Below are positions 1 through 10,429 of a DNA stretch of 64,000 nucleotides, one piece after another. The DNA comes from Beroe forskalii. Its lineage: Eukaryota; Ctenophora; Nuda; Beroida; Beroidae. Every line of letters starts with the position of its first letter. Position 1 is the first letter of the stretch. Under the pieces are notes generated by a model that was given only the letters and a program-made list of their open reading frames with translations, searched no databases and was not told the origin of the DNA. The stretch spans positions 141,480 to 205,479 of the forward strand of contig WFMF01000323.1 of the NCBI GenBank assembly GCA_011033025.1, written 5' to 3'. The position numbers were made by a program, and so were the translations under genes.

Positions 1-1040
1 CCATTTAACCCTAATGAGCTACCTATGATGAGGTGCTGATGATTCCGATTACTAATTAGGATGCAGTTATGCACATAATCGCTAATAATCCCGCCCTGAA
101 AGAGTGACTATTTTGTGCCAAATGACCCACATAATATTCCTTTAGGGTAATTAGAACGGAGTAGTGATGAGCTAGGTAATTATAATAACGCACAATTATA
201 CGGGTATAATTTCATTCATAAGATCTATATAATTGAGGAGGTTGCCTGACATGACCCTGTCCATGTAGATGTACAAGCTATTGTAGGCAGCACTGCTCCT
301 GTATAGTATCATCTGCAAGCAATATTCCAAGTATTTGACCCTTATTATCCGTCGTGCTAACCGTAGTGCCCCTTTACCATTGCTATGATTTAAGTGCTTA
401 TATTTTTGCAGCTAAAACTGTCCGTGCAGTCATCTGAAGCTAGGTACTGGTAGTGAAGGGTGGGAACAAAGCCCTGGATGTATTTTCAGCGCGTATTTTT
501 CTGGATATTTTATTCTATATTTCACTTGATACTATACGGTTCAGGGTTAAATTATGAAATCCCACTTCCCTCTTTTGTTGCGATCAGTTTCATGGTTAAA
601 TTGGCCGGGCTTTTGTCCGCAGCAGACCCCAAATAGTTCAGGGAACATATATAAATATTTGACCTCACGACATTTGCTCTCACGACACTTTGTCTCGTAA
701 TGTTTCAACTGCGAGCATCAGCAAAGGTATAGGTTCATCAGGAATTAAGGGAAATGAAATGTCGTGAGATGAAATGTCGTACACCCCTCCCACAAAATTA
801 TCACCTAGTGATGGTCAAAAAAGTAAAAACGTTGATTTTCCGAGGTGATAAAATTAAAAAGAATAAAATACAGTAATACATTTACATGATTAAACAATTT
901 ACAAACCAAAACAATCACAATTAAATTATCTGAATGTGTCAAGCAATCAACAAAATGCTAGTGGTTATCATGCCAAATATACACAAATAATTACAATAAT
1001 ATTGGGACATTTTTGTATACGATGTCAGTGGCAAATATCA
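1..1040. other. no gene recognised, AT-rich DNA
   Basis: I see no convincing reading frame or splice structure here. Around 660-780 short words such as ctcacgacattt and gaaatgtcgtgagatg recur on both strands. The same word family returns in the satellite near 59,150, so this may be an isolated fragment of it. Confidence 0.4.
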
Positions 1041-1044
1041 ATGG

Positions 1045-1720
1045 CTTCTATCACCAAGGTAACCATGATCATGGTATTATGGTAACTATCACCATGGCAA
1101 CTGTCACTATGACAACGATCACCATGGTATTATGGTAAGATTGGTAACCACCACGATGATAACTGTCACCAGGGAAACGATCACCATGGTAACCATAACC
1201 AAGGTAACTATCACTATGGCACAAACTATCCCATGGTTAACATCACCATGCTAACCATCATCATGACATCATGGTAACGATTGCCATGGTAACCAGAAAT
1301 TGTCACCATGGTAACCATCACCATGGTAACCATCATCGTGGTAGTCTTTTCTATGGTAACCATCACCATGTAACCTATCACCATGGCAACGATCACCATG
1401 GCAACTATCACCATGTAACTATCACCATGTAACTATCACCATGGCAACGATCACCATGGCAACTATCACCATGGCAACGATCACCAAGGAAATGGTCACC
1501 ATGGTAACTATGACCACATTGTAATTGTCACCTGGCAACTATCACTATGGTAACCACTAATCATCTCATGCCCTCATGGTTAACATCACATTGCTAACCA
1601 TCAGCATGGCAACCATCACCATGGAAATTGTTACCATGGTAACTATCACCATTCACCATGTTAATTATCACAATGGTAATCAGTTAACTATCATCATGTT
1701 ATCATTTAAAATGGTAACAA
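1045..1720. repeat. ATCACCATGGTAAC minisatellite
   Basis: About 0.68 kb of degenerate 14-18-bp tandem units built on atcaccatggtaac, with many CCATGG palindromes. Units vary by substitution and small indels, so the array is old or not well homogenised. The Met/Val/Thr/Ile-rich reading frame on the reverse strand (1226-1414) is a by-product of the repeat. Confidence 0.9.
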
Positions 1721-2186
1721 TTTGAAGTACCATGCGCGCATTGGTACTCGTCCCACAATGTGTAACTATGTAATAACTTGAATGTCATTGTCAATCTCCT
1801 CATTTTAATACGAAACACATTATATCGCGACACATCTTGGTATATACTACCTATTTTCGTGATAATGTGTCTAATAAGGCACCGGTGCTTACGATACACG
1901 TATCCAATAAACGAGCTCGTAATAAGCCCGGGTATATATATATATAAAATATATATCACTCATTGCTTCACATTGTTACGTATTGCCGTATTGTTATTGC
2001 CGAGCTACTCAACCCAAGATATAACGTGAGCTGCGAGTGTCCGTGTTTCACACCAAGGCATTTCCTCCTTTCACTGCATTTCCTGGTGGTGTTCCCGTGA
2101 TATCGTCCGCCAATTCTCCTCGTGTTTTTGCCTCGTGCAATTTCCTCGTTTTTCCCTCGTTTTCCCTCGTGTCAACTCTCCAACTC

Positions 2187-3455
2187 ATGGCATTCCGAAG
2201 GTTCAGCTACTCCTCGGTGAACCCCAAGCACTTCCTTGTGACAGGACTCTCAGAGACCCGGACCCGTTCCTCGTCCTCCTCGGGCAACCTGAGTGAGGAG
2301 GAGAGTCTTAGTTTCCAGGTTTACAGGAGAAACGTACCGGTGTTGAAATATATGAAAGTTTAGGATGGGTGTGAATTAGGCCATTGAATTTAGTTCAATG
2401 TGGACTTAGTTCTATGGTCAGCTTCACAGATTTTGTAATTAGCGTTCGGTTAGGCATCAGCAATTACTCATTACCTCGTGGTGCGGGGTATTGCAGTTTA
2501 CAGATAATTATCCCACTAGAGATAACAATGTTTACCTGGTAATAGGACGACGAGTGCCCCTTCTCAGCCCCACCGATCAGTGATAGTGAGAGAGCCAAGT
2601 CCTTCAGCAAGCACTTCGCACCTGACACAGCCGCTGTGGAGGTTCGTTGTGAGGAGACGATAATCAGGGAATCAACTAATCAGGGAATCATCAGGTTAAC
2701 TAATCAGGGAATGAGGAATCACCTGATTGACTTACTAGGGAATCACCAGATTAACTTACTAGGGAATCACCAGATTATCTAATCAGGATATCACCAGATT
2801 ATCTAATCAGGATATCACCAGATTAATTAACAGATGAACCGATCAGGGAACCACCGGATTATCTAATCAGGGAATGGTCACCTTACTAACTAATTAAGAA
2901 ATTATCTCATTGAATTATCAGGAAATCAATTGATTAACCATTCAGGGGATCACCGATCAGTGAATCGGGTGATCAGGTGATTAACTTATATCAATCATAA
3001 GTAATAAGGGGATAAATCCTCATGCCTCATGGCATAGCGATGAATGCTTCATGATTCAAAGCCCACTTTCTCTTGATTACAAAATTCATCGCATGATCTC
3101 CTATAAATTTAAGATCCAAGCAATTACATATGGCTAGGTGAATATTTTATGAGGATGTTACGAGATATCATCTTTGGTAATGAATATTACCTCTCAGTAC
3201 AGAACCCTGGAGAGCAATTAACAATAATTCATATTAAGCTGGATACTTTAGACTCTCAATCTGAGACCATAAGGTCCCCGAAACACGAAAACCGCTCCTA
3301 CTTTTGAGACAATCCGGAGAGAGATCTGTGCAGCAGAAGCTACCCACGTATATAGCTGTAGTGATGAACTGGCTGCATTTACTGTCGCATTGACCAGATC
3401 AATGGCACGCCGCTCCTTCCTCTCTCTCAACTCACCACTCGATAGCATTTTCTAA
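2187..3455 (+). CDS. three-exon gene, unknown function (about 124 aa)
   Basis: Model: exon 1 2187-2318, exon 2 2546-2641, exon 3 3309-3455, all joined in phase 0. The start is the first ATG of its frame. Exon 1 ends CAG|GT and encodes a basic N-terminus followed by a Ser-rich, then acidic stretch (SSSSSGNLSEEESLSFQ). Exon 2 follows an AATAG acceptor, ends GAG|GTTCGT and reads DDECPFSAPPISDSERAK and onward. Exon 3 follows a pyrimidine-rich CTACTTTTGAG acceptor and encodes an amphipathic, helix-like Cys/Ala-rich segment (CAAEATHVYSCSDELAAF) with a basic patch, ending in TAA. The protein has no signal peptide or membrane segment. A minisatellite lies in intron 2. I do not recognise the family. 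Exon 3 is the least certain: its acceptor was chosen by frame and content, and extra exons could lie in the 667-bp intron. Confidence 0.5.
2655..2990. repeat. GGAATCACCAGATTAACTAATCA minisatellite
   Basis: Roughly a dozen diverged 22-26-bp units (core ggaatcaccagatta-ctaatca) lie in the intron between the second and third exons of the upstream gene. Several units carry the variant gatatcaccagattatctaatca. Confidence 0.8.
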
Positions 3456-3825
3456 TTTCCATGCGCAGAAAACGGGCTGGCTGTTCGGAGGGAGTGATCA
3501 TCCCTTAGGTGGGTTGTGATAATGAGCCATTAAATAGCTCGCGTAGGAGGAGTAAGCGGCATGCCACGTCAGCAACGCTCCATTCTGCAGCCGGATAATG
3601 CCACCACTAGCGGGCGTGTGGTGGGGGTGAGCGACGCTTAGTAGCCGTGTAATATAGCAACAGCCATACACTGAATAGGAGGAAATGTGATAAAGCTAAT
3701 GATAATCGCTCCACAGATATATAAACATACATCAGGGAGGGCTGCGCTGCGAGGTCTAATTCTAATCGCCCGTATATAATTTACTACACTTCGTCTCTTG
3801 CTCGTAATGAAGTCGTCTCTACAAA
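3456..3825. other. intergenic, nothing recognised
   Basis: GC is somewhat higher near 3540-3640. No reading frame or repeat could be supported. It may include the 3' untranslated part of the gene ending at 3455, but no clear AATAAA is present. Confidence 0.35.
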
Positions 3826-3829
3826 AGGT

Positions 3830-4085
3830 GAGGAGGTGTGGGTGTATTTTACCTTGTGGGTGTATTTTACCTTGGTGTATTTTACCTTGAGGGTGTATTT
3901 ACCTTGCGGGTTTATTTCACCTTGTGAGCGTATTTTAAATCTTTTGGGTGCATTTTACCTTGCGGGTGTATTTCACCTTGAAGGCGTATTCTACCTTGTG
4001 GGCGTACTTAACGTGGTGGGCGTATTCTACCCTGCGGGCGTATTTCACTTTGTGGGCGTATTTTACATTGCGGGTGTATTTTGTA
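3830..4085. repeat. GGGTGTATTTTACCTTG minisatellite
   Basis: About 13 tandem units of 17-19 bp with core gcgggtgtattttaccttg. Variant units carry gcgtatt in place of tgtattt. Open frames across it on both strands are repeat artefacts. Confidence 0.88.
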
Positions 4086-4089
4086 CCAA

Positions 4090-4885
4090 GTATCCCCGGT
4101 CTGCATTATGCTTTTATATTGTGAAATGTACTCTTTGTAAGTGCAGTTAACATCGTGCGCAGTAATTGTAGTATTTTTAATGGTGAGCTGTAGGTATTTC
4201 ACCATCAGCAAATCAATAAATTTATTGATGCCGTGAGGCTGCTGTAAAAGGATTTCAGTTGCTTTCAGGACCTGAGCTTAGGTTCTGGTTGTCGGAATTA
4301 GGATTTTACCTGGAGTTCTTCACTTCTTTACTTGGGTTTTGGTCTATCTAATTAATCCCCATCTTTCTTTCTTTCTCAGAGAGAATTTGAAGGAAAAAGG
4401 ATTGGGGCTGGGGCCAGATGGACACATCAAAACCCAATTAAAGCCAAAATAAGACATAATTGCTGTAGCTTTTTCATTATTCTAATGCTAACAAGCCTAG
4501 TAGTCACTCCTTTTCTACATGAATACGTCGTGTGGCATCAATAATAGAGCTTGCCTTGAGAGTTCAGCCATACTCGAATTAGGGAGTGCTTGAATTAGGG
4601 AGTACTTGCAGTTCTGAAGTTCCGTTAATCCGTTCGATGGACTACAAGACTTTTCTCAGTTTTAATCAGTTGGGCTCAAAACAATCTCTTGCTGCGTTGA
4701 ACATCATCCACATCCGAAGGATCGGTAGGAATATTGCATCTTTGCAGATTGCAATTTGCATCAGAGACTTTTCATCTACCTACTCAGTTTCATGCAGAGC
4801 ATCTACTCAACTTAAACTCCTAACTTAGTGAGCCATTATGAATGTATATTGGAACTTGGATCATACACGGATTCCTTTAATAAAA
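4090..4885. other. intergenic, nothing recognised
   Basis: AT-rich DNA without a supported exon. An 80-codon frame at 4586-4828 has no splice context or recognisable sequence. Confidence 0.35.
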
Positions 4886-4889
4886 TTTA

Positions 4890-5131
4890 CACAGCCCTGT
4901 ACTCTAGAGTGATAATACCCTGTACTCAGTTTATAATAGAGACGCTAGCTCTCCGAGTACTTGAGTACAGCCCTGTACTCTAGAGTTATAATAGAGACGC
5001 TAGCTCTCCGAGTACTTGAGTACAGCCCTGTACTCTAGAGTTATAATAGAGACGCTAGCTCTCCGAGTACTTGAGTACAGCCCTGTACTCAGTTTATAAT
5101 AGAGACGCTAGCTCTCCGAGTACTTGAGTCC
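4890..5131. repeat. 55-bp tandem repeat, four copies
   Basis: Four nearly identical 55-bp units contain ataatagagacgctagctct and ccgagtacttgagtacag. The first unit carries a 20-bp internal variation (ctctagagtgataataccct) and the last starts from ctcagtttataat. The low divergence suggests recent amplification. The array lies about 180 bp beyond the 3' end of the reverse-strand gene at 5307. Confidence 0.9.
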
Positions 5132-5306
5132 AATATAAAGACTGCCTCGCATGCCCTAGTGTCTTTGTTAAGGGGGAGAGGGCTGCGATTAATTGCATGG
5201 GGGGATAATAACGAGGCTTATATTGGTTATATATAAGGTATATTGTAGAGGTAACAAAGGCCTCAGGCAGGTGTACATATTATAGCACAACCTCACAACA
5301 ACATCA

Positions 5307-5821
5307 TCACATTTTGTTTGTATATGGCTTGATGTGTCTAGGTACATGGGATTTGAAGTTGAAGTTTTTCAAATCGAAGGGCTGTGAAAAGGAGCGCCTT
5401 ATTGCCAGGTCGCTGGCACATGTTGCGTATGGCAGCACCCTTCCAGCCTCGACCATGGTCAGGACCTCATCCCTCACAGAACACTGTAAATCATGCACCA
5501 ACAAGGTTCGACAACTATAAACGTAAGACCAATAAACATTCTTAATATAGTCATTAGTCCCGCATACTTACCAATAAAGTAATGATTTGCCCATTTCTCA
5601 TATTGTACACCGCGAGCTCTCCGCTTTTGGACATGCTAATTGCTAACCTTGCCCTTCCGTTTAAAATCCACGTCACCAACTTTGATCTGCACAATATACT
5701 GTATCCCTGAAAAATTGACTGCGGAGTGAACATTGAGCTTTGTGTTTACAGTACCATAGAAACTGAGAACCGCGACAAACCGGCGTAGCAATTCGTTATA
5801 TTCATATTGCCCCTCCCCCAT
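5307..5821 (-). CDS. two-exon gene, unknown; possible degenerate dsRNA-binding fold
   Basis: Exon 1 5821-5648 starts at ATG (MGEGQYEYNELL) and ends GGCAAG|GTTAGC in phase 0. Exon 2 5483-5307 follows a good acceptor (gatttacag) in phase 0 and ends with TGA, giving about 116 aa. The 164-bp intron matches the 154-162-bp introns of the neighbouring EF-hand gene. The middle of the protein reads YIVQIKVGDVDF, then KRKGK|CSVRDEVLTMVEAG. An order of beta strand, basic loop and helix like this resembles the second half of a double-stranded-RNA-binding domain, but key residues are weak and this is only a suggestion; a cystatin-like strand pattern was also considered. The gene is divergent from the EF-hand gene with 71 bp between the ATGs. 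An open frame on the + strand (5314-5520) is taken to be a shadow because only the reverse strand has matching splice sites. Confidence 0.5.
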
Positions 5822-5892
5822 ACCTTCGGATGCTAAAGTTCTATTTTCGAATTCTAGTTCTTGTTAACTCACCTCAGCTAGAGCTATTCAAG
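5822..5892. promoter_or_regulatory. 71-bp divergent intergenic region
   Basis: This is all the DNA between the reverse-strand ATG at 5821 and the EF-hand ATG at 5893. It holds no TATA box. A possible acceptor (ttaactcacctcag, ending 5876) suggests that the EF-hand gene may have a non-coding 5' exon upstream. If not, both genes share a compact bidirectional promoter. Confidence 0.35.
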
Positions 5893-7876
5893 ATGGCAGA
5901 TAAGGGGCTTCTGTTGACGAAGATCCTTGAACTGTATCCAGTGAAAGCAGAGCACGTGAGGAGCATTCTTGACAGTCACAAGATAGATGATGACGGGAGC
6001 ATTCAGGCCGTGAGTGAAGGAGAGGGGGTGAAGGAGAGGGGAGTGAAGGAAAGGGGCAGTGAAGGGGAGGAGGAGGGGAGGAGAGGGGAAGGGAAGGAGA
6101 GGGTAAGGGAAGGAGAGGGTAAGGGAAGGAGAGGGGAAGTGAAGGAGAGGGGAAGGGGAGGAGAGGGGAAGGGGAGGAGAGGGGAAGGGAAGGAGAGGGG
6201 AGTGAAGGGGAGGGGAAGGGAAGGAGAGGGGAGTGAAGGAGAGGGGAAGGGAAGGAGAGGGGAAGGGAAGGGAGAGGGAAGGAGAGGGGAGGGAGGAGAG
6301 GGGAGGAAGGAGAGGGAAGGGAAGGAGAGGGGAAGGGAAGGAGAGGGGAGTGAAGGAGAGGGGAGGAAGGAGAGGGGGAAGGGGAAAGGGGAGGGGGAAG
6401 GAGAGGGGGAGGGAAGGAGAGGGGAGGAGGAAGGAAGGGAAGGAGAGGGGAGTGAAGGAGAGGGGGAGGGAAGGAGAGGGGAAGGGAAGGAGAGGGGAGT
6501 GAAGGGGAGGGGAAGGGAATGAGCAATGAGCAGGGGAAACAGGGAAAGATGGGGCACATTGTAAAAGGGGGTTGGGGATTGGGGAAGGGGTGAAATGAAC
6601 TTTGTATGGGGAGGGAAGGGAAATATGGGGATTGGGAAGGGAATACTGATCTAGAAAATGAGGATATGATTTCACGTTAATGATCGGATGGAGGGACAGG
6701 GTTTTATGTAGTTAACCAGGGGAATAAGGGCGAGGCCATTGAGGAGTGACAGAGAGTTAGGGGTAGGAATTTGTAGCATAAGGGTGGGGGATGAGGGACC
6801 TGAAAATAACAATGTTGTAATTATTCCAGACAGAACTGCTGGAATTCTTCAAGACTCTCTACGTGGATGACGCCTCAGGAACGATGACATGATTAACATG
6901 AACAAACTGAGTTCAGAGGTTTGACCTAATGCCAGATGATATGGGCAATAAACGTGCCATCACTCCAAAATGCATTTTGGCCCAATGAATTTGTGGTTTG
7001 GGCCAGATAGAAAACAATTTGCGTCGTGCAACATGGGTTCAATCTTCAATGTAGGTTTCATTGCCCACTTCCCTGCAGGTAGAAGCATTTGAGTTACAAG
7101 TCCGGAATAATGACAACAGGATCAAGATCTCAGACCTGGCTTTGCTGCTACCTCAGAAGGAAAGGTTGTTCCTCAAGTTCATCAGCCATTGCAGGAAACA
7201 GATTACCAGCGCAGAATTCTTTGAACTCGTCTTGAAGTTAGTAGACATCCTCTTGGATACGTACGTTTTCCACAAGCACGATGTAAATTGTTTTGCCAAT
7301 TGCCCGGTATGCGTCCATGTAATTGCTGCACAAATTCTCATCTTTCGCTGCAAAAATTGCCTCATGTTTCATGAAAAGTGGACGGGTAATTGACACTTTT
7401 TGACAACTTCCTCAGGTACACAACGGACAAGTCAGGCAGGATATCCCATGAGCAGCTCCGTAAGATGGTCAGTGACTTTGCGGAGGAAATGGGCACCATC
7501 TCAGTGGATCACTCGACTGATTGCGTGCGGTACATCCTAGCTCTCTTCGATGCAACTGAGGACCAGACTCTTGACATCTTTGTGAGTTTTTAATTTGAAA
7601 TGAACAATTCTTTTGAAGTTTCGACCAATGTCTATTATGGGCGTAGCTCCGGGAGGCCATTCATCAAATCTGATTAAAATAGAAATTTCGGGTCGAGACC
7701 ACTAGGGAAAAGTCCCCAGAAACCATAAACTTTATACTTTCAGGATTTCCCGAGACTGTTCAACATCGAAGGCAACTATCTGAAGAGGCTGAAACCACAC
7801 GGAAGGTTTTCTGCGGTTGACTTTGACAACATCATCACACACTACGACAGAGATGGCAATGGTACTATTGATGCAG
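5893..7876 (+). CDS. calbindin/secretagogin-like hexa-EF-hand protein, exons 1-5
   Basis: The product is an intracellular calcium-binding protein of the calbindin-D28k/calretinin/secretagogin family. Exons: 5893-6009, 6830-6918, 7079-7260, 7416-7581, 7744-7876; junction phases 0, 0, 2, 0, 1, all GT..AG. EF1 spans the first junction (KIDDDGSIQA|TELLEFF). EF2 is degenerate (RNNDNRIKISDLALLLPQKE). EF3 is DTYTTDKSGRISHEQL, EF4 is DATEDQTLDIFDF, and EF5 begins YDRDGNGTIDAG and ends in the far exon. The motif after EF2, LALLLPQKERLFLKF, matches the family's LAHVLPxEENFLLxF pattern, which fixes the assignment. Only EF5 has a full set of acidic ligands; EF1 has Lys at loop position 1. Exon 2 is one base out of frame (a TGA at 6890-6892), yet reading +1 base short restores MINMNKLSSE and the correct phase at its donor. 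This could be a sequencing indel or a mutation. The exon 2 donor, GTTTGA, is weak. Confidence 0.85.
6010..6529 (+). repeat. GGGGAAGGGAAGGAGA polypurine tract in EF-hand intron 1
   Basis: About 520 bp of almost pure G/A on the + strand, built from gagggg, aaggga and gtgaagga units, begins directly at the intron 1 donor (GTGAGT). Several overlapping Glu/Gly/Arg-rich and Pro/Ser-rich open frames (up to 263 codons) arise from it on both strands. They are not genes. Such a mirror-symmetric purine strand can adopt triplex or G-rich structures and could impede transcription of the host gene. Confidence 0.93.
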
Positions 7877-8199
7877 GTTAGTTACTGTGTCATATGCCAT
7901 AGTCTGAAGGAATACCCCCGGAATCAGGAATACCGACTCAGCTGAGGTGGACCTAAGGCAGACATGCTTATGAAGCGGACCTCATCAGGGAATGCAGACC
8001 TTCGGCAGATCTATAGCTCTACTGGGAAAATAAGTCATCAAGCAATCAGGAGTTAGTTAGGAAACGGGTCTATGCCCAGCTTAGGTCTGCTCTCCCTGAT
8101 TAGGTCCGCCTCAGGTCCGCTCAAGCTGAGTGGGACTTAGTAATTATAAGCACTAATTAAATTTGGTTAGGTCAATACTAAGTCCATGCTTTAGTGTAT

Positions 8200-9110
8200 A
8201 AATCTTAGTTGTAGTGAACGCTGAATTTGGTCGTAGTGAACGCACGTTCCAATCATTTTTTAGTGAACGTTTGTGAACGTTAGTGAACGTTCATAATTGA
8301 GGAACAATTTTCTGCTGAAGTATGTTATAAAGTAACGCCCAGGAAACAAACTTCATGTTCCAAACGGCTAACTATAGGAATGATTTCAGTTTCATAATCT
8401 CAGTTTGATCCAACTAAGAAAATGCTGCTTTCAGAATATTGAATTTCGGCCATTTTCACGATTTACAGCCTCTTGAAAAATGGGCTTTTTCGTCAACAAT
8501 TGGCCACAAGGACCCAAAATAAGGCTGAAAACTGCTTTTCCCATGTCACTGATTTCAGAGAGTGCACTAGAACCAAATAATGATGCATTTTTTACGCAGA
8601 GTTATCCCCAAGTCCAAGTATGCCAGAGAATTTTCTGAATTTTTGATCAGTGTCTGGCCGGGGGGGTCCTCCTACTAAACTTACTAGTTAACTCATGAAA
8701 TTTTGCAGGTCAGTACAGTTTGATCCAACTAAGAAAATTCTGCTTTCAGAAATTGAATTTCGAACATTTTCACGATTTACAGCCTCTCGAAAACCCCCAT
8801 TTTTGGGCTAAAAATGGACTTTTTCGTCTATAATGAATACAAGGACCAAAAATAAAGCTGAAAACTGCTTTTTCCCATGTGACTGATTTCCAGAGAGTAC
8901 AGTGTACACTAGAACCACTTTGAATGAATTTTGTTCGCACATTTTGGAGCATTTTATATTTCAAGGCGTGTGCGTCACGTGTTTCGAATGTGGCTCTCGG
9001 AACTTCGGTTTTTTAGAAAAACGTTCTGAACGTGAAACTGTTTTAATGAACGCGTTCACAAAATTTTTAGTGAACGTTCCGTACGTTCACAATTTAATGC
9101 ACATGAAATT
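8200..9110. mobile_element. possible decayed element with GTGAACGTT ends and duplicated core
   Basis: Both ends carry clusters of tagtgaacgtt / gaacgttcac words in partly inverted order (8215-8300 and 9010-9100). Between them a segment of about 175-220 bp is present twice in direct order (8403-8575 and 8708-8922), sharing cagtttgatccaactaag, cacgatttacagcctct and gctgaaaactgctttt. No transposase frame is left. I infer a non-autonomous DNA transposon remnant. A target duplication was not identified. Confidence 0.45.
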
Positions 9111-9277
9111 CACAAGCATTCACATCAGTTTGAACCGTTTGCATACTCTATTGGCCCTGGCCTCGTGGCCACAACGAAGATGCGCTGCCAGTCCTAGCCC
9201 TCGTGGCTGCTGTCCTCCGGATACCACAGCCTTGTGCCAATGTGCCGTCCCACCTCCATCAGTCCGCCACACCATTC

Positions 9278-9340
9278 ACCAAGTCCAACCACCATCCACC
9301 AAGTCCAACCACCATCCACCAAGTCCAATTGCCAACCAGT
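9278..9340 (+). repeat. 20-bp repeat accaagtccaaccaccatcc, three copies
   Basis: Three perfect or near-perfect head-to-tail copies of accaagtccaaccaccatcc lie upstream of the nested gene. The Pro/Ser/His-rich frames over it are repeat artefacts. Confidence 0.75.
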
Positions 9341-9591
9341 AGACACACGTCGGTCTACTGCCCAACCATTCTGCGTCTGTGTGCCTGAAGTTACATCCCC
9401 GGAGTATGGTGTAGGAATTGTCTCGATGAAGACAGGGTCTGCTTGGCTGTGATGAACCGGTCGTTCATACTAACCCCGATATCCTATCCAAGGCGCATGA
9501 GCCATCCTGTAGATCCTAAGAAGACAGGGATCGAATGGCTCCTTCCTGTCGATGAGTGATGACAGGGGGAAAGGGTTATAGTTATACAACC

Positions 9592-9604
9592 CTTTTTATA
9601 TAGG
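9592..9604 (+). promoter_or_regulatory. TATA-box-like motif of the nested gene
   Basis: The sequence tttttatataggg lies about 145 bp before the ATG at 9745, in otherwise mixed-composition DNA. It would suit a promoter internal to the EF-hand intron. Confidence 0.4.
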
Positions 9605-9744
9605 GTCCGGCGTTACTGATTTAATTTTACTTTTCATAATTCTAATTCCTATTCTAATTCTAATACGATCTTGGATGAATTGATCGTATAGATCCGGTAT
9701 AAAGATTTGGAAGAAGTTGCAGGGAGTAGCAGTTGACTCTCACC

Positions 9745-10366
9745 ATGAACTCCGACGAACTAGTTCTGACCTTTGACAGGAGCGAGCTCACCCCAGAAAG
9801 TAGCATGACTTCTCGTCCGAATTCTTCGTCCCCACCGCCCCCCTCCCCTTCATCCGCCATCCTGACTTATGCACGCTGCTACACCACCCACAGCCTCCGT
9901 CCGAGTCTTACACGTTCCTCGGGTATCCTGACCTGTGACCGTTTACTGACGGTGGTTTCCCAGTATTACCTGGAAGACGAAGTTATATCTCTGAATTCTC
10001 TGCTGGCGAAGAGGTCTGCTGCTATCGCCTCGCTAGCAGCCTTCCGGGGGCTGATAGAAGAACACCTGGCTGGCGGTGATAGGAAAACACCTGACTGGCG
10101 TGTCGCTGATAACTGCAGGAGTGAGACGCAGGGTGACGGAGACATGCCAGACTCTGCAATTCTCCAAGTTCGTGTCTACCAAGTTACGACTTACGCTACA
10201 ATACTGTGAAGCGAGTGTTGGTCTGGAAAGATGCCTTGGAAGGGTTGAAGGCGGCAGCAGGTTCCAGAACTTGGGATTGGGGGACAGATCAGAGCAGTCT
10301 GTGGAAGACTGCAAATTGAATGACGTGGAACTACCTGACATTCAGGGACACCTTCAGGCCGAGTGA
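9745..10366 (+). CDS. nested two-exon gene, unknown function (192 aa)
   Basis: Exon 1 9745-10075 and exon 2 10119-10366 are separated by a 43-bp intron (GTGATA..CTGCAG). Joining in phase 1 moves the reading frame by +1 and gives one 192-residue protein ending TGA. Residues about 1-45 are acidic then Ser/Pro-rich (SSSPPPPSPSS). Residues about 65-110 are helix-like (YYLEDEVISLNSLLAKRSAA, then FRGLIEEHLAGG). The C-terminal half is basic with several Cys, then acidic at the end. There is no signal peptide or membrane segment. GC content is clearly higher than the surrounding intron. A TATA-like box lies upstream and AATAAA 57 bp after the stop, so this looks like an independent gene inside the EF-hand intron on the same strand. 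I do not recognise the family. If the 43-bp segment is not spliced, exon 1 would instead run on to a stop near 10209. Confidence 0.55.
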
Positions 10367-10422
10367 AGTTGCTAATTTAATTAGATTGATAAATTTTGTA
10401 AGCGCAAGATTAGAAATGGATA

Positions 10423-10428
10423 AATAAA
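10423..10428 (+). terminator. AATAAA polyadenylation signal of the nested gene
   Basis: Canonical AATAAA lies 57 bp after the stop at 10364-10366 and supports a transcript end inside the EF-hand intron. Confidence 0.5.
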
Positions 10429-10429
10429 T

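Noticed and set aside
1226-1414. Met/Val-rich frame, reverse strand
   Set aside because: Translation of the CCATGG minisatellite.
1045-5131. Possible CRISPR-like arrays
   Set aside because: Units are directly adjacent without unique spacers; these are minisatellites in a eukaryotic genome.
5636-5821. Cystatin identity for the divergent gene
   Set aside because: IKVGDVDF resembles the cystatin strand, but the QxVxG motif and the rest of the fold are missing.
5884-6675. Open frames up to 263 codons on both strands (Pro/Ser/Leu-rich or Glu/Gly/Arg-rich)
   Set aside because: They come from the polypurine intron repeat; several frames are open at once and the exon donor GTGAGT lies at its start.
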